Source of the DNA: CAVTRI01 sp963737075
GTDB lineage: Bacteria > Actinomycetota > Acidimicrobiia > Acidimicrobiales > Palsa-688
DNA length: 64,000 nt
Assembly (NCBI GenBank): GCA_963737075.1
Contig: CAVTRI010000001.1
Span: forward strand, 186,001 to 250,000
Reading direction: 5' to 3'
The notes beneath the pieces were generated by a model. That model was not told where the DNA came from, ran no database searches, and saw nothing but the letters and a program-made list of their open reading frames with translations. This document shows, piece by piece, positions 49,891 through 57,711 of this stretch (its first letter is position 1; each line of letters begins with the position of its first letter). Both the position numbers and the translations under genes were made by a program.

Positions 49891-49941
49891 CGCCTAGCAC
49901 TCACCCGGGATGATTCTCCTCATAGGAGAGCGGGAACTTCC

Positions 49942-49975
49942 ACGAGTAATCGCGCATATACGCGCGATTACTCGT
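49942..49975. repeat. 34-bp palindrome with 14-bp perfect arms
   Basis: ACGAGTAATCGCGC, loop ATATAC, then the exact reverse complement. It lies 52 bp after the transposase stop and is followed at once by two ACTCGTCAA-GTTCGCC direct repeats (49970-49986 and 50001-50017). No T-run follows, so it is not a standard terminator. Could be an IS end structure, an RNA element or a protein site. Confidence 0.85.
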
Positions 49976-50017
49976 CAAGGTTCGCCGCCGGATGCGAACA
50001 ACTCGTCAATGTTCGCC

Positions 50018-50149
50018 AACGGCAGCGGGTTAGCCGGCGACGTTCGACGGCCGAAATAGCCAACGGCAGCGAGTTAGCCGGCGACGTTCGACGGCCTCGG
50101 GAGCCGACGGCAGCGAGTTAGCCGGCGACGTTCGACGGCCTCGGGAGCC
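50018..50149. repeat. Three 44-bp tandem repeats covering the hydrolase 3' end
   Basis: 50018-50061, 50062-50105 and 50106-50149. The third copy contains the last codons and stop (LPRPSNVAG, TAA) of the hydrolase; the two others lie beyond it and repeat the same stop context. Copies 2 and 3 are nearly identical; copy 1 differs in its last third. It looks like serial duplication outward from the gene end. Confidence 0.85.
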
Positions 50150-51356
50150 ATTCCCGGGGCGCGAACCCATTGCCGAACATGAACCGGGCCATCCGGCGCA
50201 GGTAGGTCGACTGGTTGACGTGCCCGATGTGGTTGCCGGGGAACCAGTAGAGCCGGCAGCGGTCCCAGTGTTCCCACAGCAGCTCGCTCTGTTCAGGTGG
50301 GGCCAGGCGGTCGCCCAGGCCGGTGATGATCAGGCGTCGTTCGAAGGGGACGACCGGTTTGTAGGTGAGCGGCGAGTGATACGCCAGGGCGCCGTCCATG
50401 TGCTCGCTCGGATAGGCGCCGAGGCGCCGGGCGACCTCGAACAGCGTCCCCGCGGGCACCCATTGCGGGAACAACGTCGCCAGGTCTGCGACAGGAACGT
50501 TTGGAATCGCGACGGCCAGGCGCGGCTCGACGGCCGCCAACAGCGCTGTCGTGTACCCGCCGAGCGAAATGCCGGTGACCCCCACCTGGGGCACGCCGGT
50601 GGCTTCGAGGTAGTCGACGAACAGCCGGAAGTCGTGCACGGCCTGGGCCATCGCCTCCGACAACACCGAGACCCCGTGCGCGAAATAGCCATGACCGCTG
50701 TAGAAGCCGCGCTCCCGCCGGCCGCCGTGGAACGGCAGCGTGTACAGCAGCACGTCGTACCCCTGCCGAAACCACCATGGCAGGGCGAAGAACTGCCCGT
50801 TGAGCAGGTACGGCGAGCTCATGAACCCGTGGATGACGCACAGCGTCGGGCGCGGCGCGTCGAAGTGGCGCCAATGCTGAGCTTCCGCCACCCGGTTCGG
50901 GCGGAACCGACCGTAGCGGTCGCGCATTCGCGGGTTCACCGCCTCAAAGGGGCTGTCGAAGCGAAGGATGTTGACCTCGCCGTTCCTCACCCGAACCGAC
51001 AGCACTGCCTTGGAGCGACGCACACGGGGCAAGGGGCCCGGCGCCGGGAACGACGCCGCCACGTCGCCGCGAGCCGCGAGCTCGGCGTAGAACTCGAGCA
51101 TTCGCCGCTCCCGACGCCCGAACCGGGGGTCGGCGAACTGGGGCAGCAATGACGCTGCGATCACCGACGCGACCGCGGTGCGCAGGCCGATGTCGAACGC
51201 CGCCGAGGTCTGGACCAACGTGCGCGTGACGAGCGGCAGCTGGGACAGGTCGGGAAGTCCCTCGTGGAGGTCGGCGTCGTGGCCGGCACTGGCGTGAGGG
51301 AGCACCATCGAACGCGCCTCAGCAGCAGCCGGGGGGACCGCCGGCGAAGCCGGCAC
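50118..51356 (-). CDS. Alpha/beta hydrolase
   Basis: 412 aa. Oxyanion segment LCVIHGFMSSPYLL, nucleophile elbow VTGISLGGYTTALL (Ser near residue 265), and catalytic His in FPGNHIGHVNQS; the acid is likely in ITGLGDRLAPPEQSE. A 130-residue N-terminal region precedes the fold. Esterase or lipase-like, substrate unknown. The final residues (LPRPSNVAG) are encoded by a 44-bp repeat unit, so the native C-terminus may have been replaced. Confidence 0.85.
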   Translation of the reverse strand: MPASPAVPPAAAEARSMVLPHASAGHDADLHEGLPDLSQLPLVTRTLVQTSAAFDIGLRTAVASVIAASLLPQFADPRFGRRERRMLEFYAELAARGDVAASFPAPGPLPRVRRSKAVLSVRVRNGEVNILRFDSPFEAVNPRMRDRYGRFRPNRVAEAQHWRHFDAPRPTLCVIHGFMSSPYLLNGQFFALPWWFRQGYDVLLYTLPFHGGRRERGFYSGHGYFAHGVSVLSEAMAQAVHDFRLFVDYLEATGVPQVGVTGISLGGYTTALLAAVEPRLAVAIPNVPVADLATLFPQWVPAGTLFEVARRLGAYPSEHMDGALAYHSPLTYKPVVPFERRLIITGLGDRLAPPEQSELLWEHWDRCRLYWFPGNHIGHVNQSTYLRRMARFMFGNGFAPREWLPRPSNVAG

Positions 51357-51442
51357 CCAAGTCGCCGGCGTCCACCGGTTCGGGAACGAGATTCACAAAA
51401 GGAGACGGTAGCCCTAATTGAAACGTGTTCGCATCTCAGGGC

Positions 51443-52942
51443 TTAGAACTTGACGTCTCCGGCGGCGTCGACGGATGCCGGCACACCGACGAACTCCTCG
51501 TCCTCCATCTGTTCGAGCGTCGCAGGATCATCGATCGTGCCCCATGTCCGCAGCCCGTCGAGAGTGAGCAGGGCGCAGATGCCCCGCTCCGGCCGGCCGT
51601 CGCGGTCGTGCATGACGGTGTAGCCCTCGACAGTCGTCTGCCCCTCGAACTCGGGATCGGCGATCGCCGTCGGCGTCACGGAAGCGTCAATGTCCGCCTG
51701 GGTGTTCTCCCAGCGGAATCCACCTTCTGGGGGTTGGGTGCTGTACAGCCCGAAGGCGTGCTTGGTGACGAACCCGCCGTTAGCGGACACCAGGCCGATC
51801 GAACCCGGGTGCTCCCGGAGGACCGCGGACATGGTGGCTATGGAGTGGGTGACGTAGTTGTTCCAGGGGCCGCCGGCGAAGCACAGGCCGCCGGTGACGG
51901 TCAGGTCGCGCTCCAGGCCCAGGCCGAGCTCCACGGCGGCTATCTGCACGGCCGAGGGAAAGCACGAGTAGAGGTCGACGTACGACAGGTCATCCGGGCC
52001 GACGTCGGCGAGCGCCATCGCTCGCCGGCCGGCGGCGGCGATGGCAGGGGAGGAGCGCAGGTCGCGGCGGGCGCTCACCGCGGCGGTGTCGGCGCCGTCC
52101 GCGCCCGAGAGGGGAAAGACCCAGTGGTCCCGTGGGATGCCGAGCCGTTCGGCGGCGGCGGCCGAGCACAACAGCAGCGACGCACCCTGCTCCACGGCGT
52201 TGTTGGAGTTGAGCCGCTTGGGGTAGGGAAACCCGATCATGCGGTTGTTGGTCGACGGGGTGACGACTTCGGTGGGGGAGTACGCCTCGCGGATCCAGGC
52301 ATTGGGGTTTGCCGCCGCCACCTCGCTGAAACGCGACCACAGCGTGCCCAGATGCTCGGCCCACTCCTCGTGGGTCGCGCCGGCCGCGGCCCGGAGAGCA
52401 GACTCGAAGACCGGGTACACCTGCACGGGGGCGACGACACCCCGTGACGTCTCGAGCGGGTGGGCCATGTCGAGCGTGCTGCCGAAGGTTTCGGTGGGAG
52501 CCACGTCGTCGTCCTGGACCGTCCAGTCCGGGCGTTTGCCGCTGGCCCGCATGGCCATTCGGGTGCGCCACGTCTCGGCTCCGCCGACCAGCACGACGTC
52601 GGTGCGCCCGGAGGCGATGTCGAGAAACGAGCGGCTCACCAGCGCCTGTGGCGTCTGGCCTCCCATGGTGGTGTAGACCGTGTGGCGGGCGTCGCCGGCA
52701 CCAATCAACGACGCGACCAGCCGCCCCGGGTCGCGATAGCGCCACGACAGGAGCGCCACCACCCGCACCGAATCCACCGCGGCGAGGATGCTGGCCGGAT
52801 CCGTGCTCCCCGTGTCGGCCGCGGCCCGACGGGCGGCCTCGGCGATCAGCTCCACGGGCTCGAGGGGGGCTTCGTCCCGGTCGACACGGTTGTTGAACTG
52901 GCCGGCGCCCACGAGGACGGGAGTGCGGGGATCGAGAGTCAC
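51443..52942 (-). CDS. Thiolase-like (SCP-x type) acetyl-CoA acetyltransferase homologue
   Basis: 499 aa from GTG 52942. Thiolase fold: VLVGAGQFNNRVDR at the start, LVSRSFLDIASGRTDVVLVGGAE, a C-terminal domain with DLYSCFPSAVQIAAVELG, LCFAGGPWNNYVTHSI and SANGGFVTKHAFGLYS (catalytic His). The N-terminal nucleophile position reads TTMGGQTPQ, without Cys, as in a subgroup of actinobacterial SCP-2 thiolases. May act on steroid or branched side chains, or be non-thiolytic. Divergent from the MTHFR-like gene. Confidence 0.82.
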   Translation of the reverse strand: MTLDPRTPVLVGAGQFNNRVDRDEAPLEPVELIAEAARRAAADTGSTDPASILAAVDSVRVVALLSWRYRDPGRLVASLIGAGDARHTVYTTMGGQTPQALVSRSFLDIASGRTDVVLVGGAETWRTRMAMRASGKRPDWTVQDDDVAPTETFGSTLDMAHPLETSRGVVAPVQVYPVFESALRAAAGATHEEWAEHLGTLWSRFSEVAAANPNAWIREAYSPTEVVTPSTNNRMIGFPYPKRLNSNNAVEQGASLLLCSAAAAERLGIPRDHWVFPLSGADGADTAAVSARRDLRSSPAIAAAGRRAMALADVGPDDLSYVDLYSCFPSAVQIAAVELGLGLERDLTVTGGLCFAGGPWNNYVTHSIATMSAVLREHPGSIGLVSANGGFVTKHAFGLYSTQPPEGGFRWENTQADIDASVTPTAIADPEFEGQTTVEGYTVMHDRDGRPERGICALLTLDGLRTWGTIDDPATLEQMEDEEFVGVPASVDAAGDVKF

Positions 52943-53033
52943 GGCAGGCCAGTATGCCCGACGCACGAACCGCTACAGCGAGCCCGGCGATCGTCACCGG
53001 CCGCGGTGGCGTGAGCGTTAGCCTTTCCCTGCA

Positions 53034-53799
53034 ATGTCGTTTGAGGTGATCTGCGAGATTCCAGCCACCTACCCAGCCCGACCTGATGCGGGTCCGCCAC
53101 CAGATCGGCGTGATGAGCCGGATCGCCTCTGCGTTCTTGATCCCCGACAATCACCTCGGGCGGGCCACGCTGTCGAGTGTCGCCGTCGCCCACGAAGTCG
53201 ACCAGATGGGCGGCCGGTCCGTCGCGTGCCTCAACGCCCGGGACCGCAACCTGCTGGGGCTGCAGCGCGACCTGCTCACGGCGGCTGCCTACGGGGTCGA
53301 CGAGTTCCTGCTCGTCTACGGCGACCGCCCCACCGCTGGACGCCGGACCGGCGAGCTCACCGTGCAGGTGATGGTGGAGGAGCTTCGCCGCTTCGCCGCC
53401 TTCCAGGCCAGTGGCGTCGCCCCCCAGGTCGGGGTGACGAGCCGGCTCGCGCCCCTGCCGGAGTGGAAGAAAGACGCCGACTTCTTGTTCGTGCAAGCCT
53501 CGTACCGACTCGACGCCCTCGCCGCCTGGCGGGACGGGCTGCGCTTCGCAGGCAAGGTCTTTGCGGGGGTCCTTGTCCCGCCGAGCGGCGCCCGGGCTCG
53601 CAAGTGGGCGGCGGACATACCCGAAATCGAGGTGCCCGAGGAGTGGATCGCGGCCGTGGACGCCGACCCCATGGCAGGCGTGGAGATGGCCTGCGAACTG
53701 GTGGCCGGCGTCCGCGGCGTCGGCGGGTTCGACGGTGTGCACCTCATCCCCGGTGTGCGATACCGGGAATTGGCCGCCCGGCTCGAAACGGCGGTCTGA
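53034..53799 (+). CDS. Methylenetetrahydrofolate reductase-like protein, N-terminal frameshift
   Basis: About 255 aa if repaired. ATG 53034 reads MSFEVICEIPATY; one extra C at about 53073 (TACCCAG) breaks the frame, after which QPDLMRVRHQIGVMSRIASA continues. From ATG 53086 the frame is intact to 53799 (237 aa): HLGRATLSSVAVAHEVDQMG, CLNARDRNLLGLQRDLLTAA and FLLVYGDRPTAG match the MTHFR barrel. It lacks the usual full length (about 290 aa), so it is a short MTHFR-like enzyme, perhaps linked to one-carbon demethylation in the neighbouring catabolic genes. Confidence 0.7.
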
Positions 53800-53804
53800 T
53801 AGGC

Positions 53805-54981
53805 GTGGCGCCGCTCGACGGCTTGCAAGTGATTGAAGCCGGGCTGCTCGTGCAAGGCCCGCAGGCAGCCGCCACGCTGGTCGAGTGGGGGGCGGCGGTG
53901 ACCAAAGTCGAGCTGCCGGGCATCGGCGACCAGGCCCGCTGGCTGCCCGTCGCTCCCGGCGATTGGCGAAGCGCCTACTTCACCGCGTGCAATCGGGGGA
54001 AGCGGAGCGTCACCGCAGATCTGCGTACGGCGGACGGCCGAGAGCTGTTCTTGCGGCTGGCAGAGCGGGCCGACGTGGTCATCTCCAACTTCGCACCCGG
54101 CACGATGGAAGGCTGGGGGCTGGGCTACGACGAACTGGCCGCCCGGAACCGCAGGCTCATCTGTGCGGCGGGATCGACCTTTGGCACCGAAGGAGCCAAG
54201 GCCCGCCGCGAGGGCGCCGACCTCTCGGGCCAGGCGGCCGGTGGGCTGATCAGCACCACGGGCCGTCCGGGGGGCGAGCCGACACCGGTGGGTGCGACCA
54301 TCGCCGACCACATCGCGTCGCAGAACCTGGTCGGGGGCATCCTGGCCGCCCTTCTGGAGCGGGAGCGAACCGGCCAGGGACAGGCGGTGTCCACCTCGCT
54401 GCTCGGTTCCCAGATATGGGCTCAGGCAAGTGAGATCACCGCCCAACTCCTTCGGGGCTCCCCCGCAGGACCCGCCAACCGCGGCCACCCGCTCATACCA
54501 GGGCTGTACGGCATTTTTCGAACTGCCGACGGGTGGATCGCCGTGGTAGGGGCGGTCGGCCCCGCGCGCGAAGCTCTTCGAGATGCTGGGCCGGGCGGAG
54601 CTCACTGACCGGTTTCCTCATCCGCTGTACTGGGAGGCGGAGAAAACCGAGCTGTGGCCGCTGCTGGACGAGGCGTTCGCCACGGCCACCACCGCTTCAT
54701 GGTGCGACCGCTTGGGCGCCGCCGGGCTGCGCTATGCGCCGGTGCGGGACCACGCAGAAGTCGTCGCCGATTCCGACGTTTGGGCCAACGGCTACCTGGC
54801 CCGTGTCGAAACCGAGGACGGACCGAAGGAGGTGGTTGCCGTTCCGGTGACGTTCAGCCGCACGCCTGCCACCCCGCCGGGACTGGCCCCGGAACTTGGA
54901 CAGCACACCGAAGAGGTGCTGCTGGAGGTGGGCTACGAGTGGGATGACATCGGCCGCCTGCGCGAGCGCGGCGTCATCTGA
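53805..54981 (+). pseudogene. CaiB/BaiF family III CoA-transferase, frameshifted
   Basis: About 391 aa. GTG 53805 starts PLDGLQVIEAGLLVQGPQAA; WGAAVTKVELPGIGDQAR, CNRGKRSVTADLRTADGRE and NFAPGTMEGWGLGYDEL follow; the catalytic Asp is in REGADLSGQAAGGL near residue 145. At 54561-54570 (CCCGCGCGCGAAG) the frame changes, and KLFEMLGRAELTDRFP through VGYEWDDIGRLRERGVI continues to 54981. A two-base loss in the GC dinucleotide run would explain it. Transfers CoA between carboxylic acids. The end overlaps the convergent aldo-keto reductase by 8 bases. Confidence 0.82.
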
Positions 54982-55966
54982 CTCCCGGCGACCCGAAACC
55001 GACAACCTCGTGGGGGACGTACGGCTCCTCCAGCCGCTTGATCTCGTCAGGGGAAAGGTCCACCTCGACCGCGGCGACGGCGTCGTCCAGGTGATGGGGT
55101 TTCGTGGCTCCGATGATCGGTGACGTGATGACCGGCATCGACAGCATCCAGGCCAGCGCCACCTGCGCTCTCGGGATGCCGCGTTCGGCGGCCAGCTCGC
55201 TAACCCGTTCGACGATCTGGCGGTCGGTCGCCTCGTTGTAGAGACGGGCGCCAAAAGCGTCGCGTTCGGACCGGGTCGTCGACTCGCCCCAGTCCCTCGT
55301 GAGCCGGCCGCGGGCCAGCGGGCTCCAGGGGATGACGCCGATTCCCTGATCGGCGCACAATGGGAGCATCTCCCGCTCTTCTTCTCGGTTCAACAGGTTG
55401 TAGTGGTCCTGCATGGAGACGAAGCGGGTCCATCCGTGGGCGTCCGCGGTGAACAGGCACTTGGCGAACTCCCACGCCGCCATCGACGAGGCGCCGATGT
55501 AGCGAACCTTTCCGGCCCGGACGACGTCGTGGAGGGCTTCGAGCGTTTCCTCGATCGGCGTGGCGTGGTCGAGGCGATGAATCTGATAGAGGTCGATATA
55601 GTCCACCTGCAACCGGCGCAGACTGTGGTCCACCTCGGTGAGGATCTCCTTGCGGGACAGCCCTGACCCGTTGGGACCCGGGCGCATCTGCCCGTGAACC
55701 TTGGTGGCAATGACGACCTCGTCCCGGTTGGCGAAATCGTGCAATGCTCGGCCGAGGAACTCCTCGCTGGAACCAATCGAGTAGACGTTGGCAGTGTCAA
55801 AAAAGTTAATGCCGGCCTCGAGGGCTCGCTTGATGAAGGGTCGGCTCTCCTCCTCGTCGAGCACCCACTGGTGGATACCGCCCCGTGACGCGTCCCCGTA
55901 GCTCATGCACCCGAGGCAGATGCGCGACACGTCGAGGCCGGTGCGGCCGAGCTTTACGTACTGCAC
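54974..55966 (-). CDS. Aldo-keto reductase (first of two)
   Basis: 330 aa NADPH-dependent oxidoreductase. Tetrad: Asp and Tyr in NFFDTANVYSIGSSEEFLG, Lys in VVIATKVHG, His in LYQIHRLDHATPIEE; cofactor segment PVITSPIIGATKPHHLDD. Close to the AKR family around YajO/aryl-alcohol dehydrogenase-like enzymes. 12 bp downstream of a second AKR on the same strand, so a tandem pair with likely related substrates. Confidence 0.9.
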   Translation of the reverse strand: MQYVKLGRTGLDVSRICLGCMSYGDASRGGIHQWVLDEEESRPFIKRALEAGINFFDTANVYSIGSSEEFLGRALHDFANRDEVVIATKVHGQMRPGPNGSGLSRKEILTEVDHSLRRLQVDYIDLYQIHRLDHATPIEETLEALHDVVRAGKVRYIGASSMAAWEFAKCLFTADAHGWTRFVSMQDHYNLLNREEEREMLPLCADQGIGVIPWSPLARGRLTRDWGESTTRSERDAFGARLYNEATDRQIVERVSELAAERGIPRAQVALAWMLSMPVITSPIIGATKPHHLDDAVAAVEVDLSPDEIKRLEEPYVPHEVVGFGSPGVR

Positions 55967-55978
55967 GGTTCGCCCTCC

Positions 55979-56980
55979 TCAGCGGGCCCAGCGGGACGCG
56001 TCGCTGAGCCGCTTGATGAGCGCAGGGTCGAGCTCGAGGTCGAAGCCCGCCATGTTTTGTTCGTACTGCTCCCGCGTCCTCGGGCCGATGATCACGGTCG
56101 TGACGCCCCGGCGGGAGAGGACCCAGGCCAGGGCCACCGCCGTCGGCGTCGCACCCACCTCGGCGGCCACCTTGCCGACGTCGTCCGCCAGGTCGAGGCT
56201 CTGGTCGTCGAGCATGCGGCGCCACACCCCGCCCCGACCGGCCCGGCTGTCGGCGGGCGGCGCCTCGCCCCGCTTGTACTTGCCGGTGAGCACGCCGCCA
56301 CCGAGCGGGCTGTAGATCATTGTCCCGAGCCCCTGCCGCTCACAGGTGGGCAGGATGTCCTCCTCGATCCGCCGGGCGTTGAGCGAGTATCGGGGCTGGA
56401 GGCTCACAAAAGGCGTACCCCCAAGTTCCTTAGCCGCCCACTGCGCTTCCACGATCTGCGAGCCGCTCCAGTTGGAGCAGCCGATGTAGCGGACCTTGCC
56501 GGACTGTACGAACCCGTGCAGAGTGGCCATCGTCTCCGCGATCGGCGTGTCGAGGTCTGGTCGATGGCATTGGTAGAGATCGACATAGTCCGTCTGCAAC
56601 CGCCGGAGGCTGCCCTCGAGTGCCCGGACCAGGTATTTGCGGCCCAGACCCACGGTGTTGGGCGGAAGGTCGCCTTCGCCCGGGACGCCCGGCCATCCGG
56701 GCCGGTCAGATCCGTGACCGATGGGCCCGTATCCCTTGGTGGCCAGCACTACTTCGTCCCGGCGGGACTTGATGGCGCGGCCGACCACTTCCTCGGACTC
56801 GCCGGCGACGTAGACGTTGGCGGTGTCGATGAAGTTGCTGCCAGTGTCGAGGAACGAGTCGATGATGCGGCGGCTCTCCTGCTCGTCGGTCGGAGCCCGG
56901 TCCGTATGGCCGAACATCATGGCGCCCAGGCAGGCCCGGGAGACGTGGAGGCCGGACGCTCCGAGGGTCATGTACTCCAT
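55979..56980 (-). CDS. Aldo-keto reductase (second of two)
   Basis: 333 aa. Tetrad: NFIDTANVYVAGESEEVVG, VVLATKGYG, LYQCHRPDLDTPIAE; cofactor segment RGVTTVIIGPRTREQYEQN. It carries an extra loop (HGSDRPGWPGVPGEGDLPPN) near residue 90 not found in its neighbour, so the pair is diverged rather than a recent copy. Probably first gene of the two-gene unit. Confidence 0.9.
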   Translation of the reverse strand: MEYMTLGASGLHVSRACLGAMMFGHTDRAPTDEQESRRIIDSFLDTGSNFIDTANVYVAGESEEVVGRAIKSRRDEVVLATKGYGPIGHGSDRPGWPGVPGEGDLPPNTVGLGRKYLVRALEGSLRRLQTDYVDLYQCHRPDLDTPIAETMATLHGFVQSGKVRYIGCSNWSGSQIVEAQWAAKELGGTPFVSLQPRYSLNARRIEEDILPTCERQGLGTMIYSPLGGGVLTGKYKRGEAPPADSRAGRGGVWRRMLDDQSLDLADDVGKVAAEVGATPTAVALAWVLSRRGVTTVIIGPRTREQYEQNMAGFDLELDPALIKRLSDASRWAR

Positions 56981-57141
56981 GGGTGCGCTCCTTTGCTCAG
57001 GCTTTCTTGCGACCGTACCCCGTCATGGCCTCGGCTCGCCGCCAAAGCGCGGTGATGAGAGCAGCTTCACGCACCGCCAAAACCGAGCGTTCACAGCTGA
57101 GCGCCTACCTTCGGGAGCATGACGCGCCAACCGGGCTTTCG

Positions 57142-57711
57142 GTGAGGGTACGCCTGGCGTCCTCCGGAGACGCCGCCGCGGTGCGGGCCATCTACGCGCC
57201 CGTCGTCGACAACACCGCCACGTCGTTCGAGGTGCAGGTGCCGAGCGTGGAAGAGATGGCCGAGCGCATCGCCTCCCGGCATCCTGCGCACCCCTGGTTG
57301 GTGTGCGAAGACGGTCGAGCCGTGGCCGGGTATGCCTACGCGGGGCGGTTTTCGGGCCGGGCGGCATACGATTGGTCGGTCGAAACAAGCGTGTACGTGG
57401 CCGAGGACGCCCGTGGCAAGGGTGTCGGGACCCGCCTCTACAGAGCGCTGTTCGCCGTGCTTGTCGCCCAGGGTTACCGGCAGGCGATGGCGGGCATCAC
57501 GTTGCCCAACACGGCGAGCGTCGCGTTGCACGAGGGCTTCGGGTTTCGGCCCGTCGGGGTGTATCGGGCGGTGGGCTGGAAGTTTGGGGCCTGGCACGAC
57601 GTCGGCTGGTGGCAGCGCAGCTTGGGCGACCTCGGCGCTCCGGCCCAGCCCCTGATTGCGCTCACAGAGCTGCCACACGGCGTAGCCGCCGCCGCGATCG
57701 AGGGCGAATGA
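57142..57711 (+). CDS. GNAT acetyltransferase (phosphinothricin acetyltransferase-like)
   Basis: 189 aa from GTG 57142. RLASSGDAAAVRAIYAPVV opens the fold, FEVQVPSVEEMAERIASR is the PAT-like region, VYVAEDARGKGVGTRLYRAL the acetyl-CoA loop, GFGFRPVGVYRAVGWKFG-AWHDVGWWQR the PAT family ending. It acetylates a primary amine. The open frame extends upstream but without homology. Stop overlaps the ThDP-enzyme ATG. Confidence 0.85.
   Translation: MRVRLASSGDAAAVRAIYAPVVDNTATSFEVQVPSVEEMAERIASRHPAHPWLVCEDGRAVAGYAYAGRFSGRAAYDWSVETSVYVAEDARGKGVGTRLYRALFAVLVAQGYRQAMAGITLPNTASVALHEGFGFRPVGVYRAVGWKFGAWHDVGWWQRSLGDLGAPAQPLIALTELPHGVAAAAIEGE

Noticed and set aside
49942..49975. Rho-independent terminator
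   Set aside because: The stem is long and perfect, but no T-run follows on either strand.
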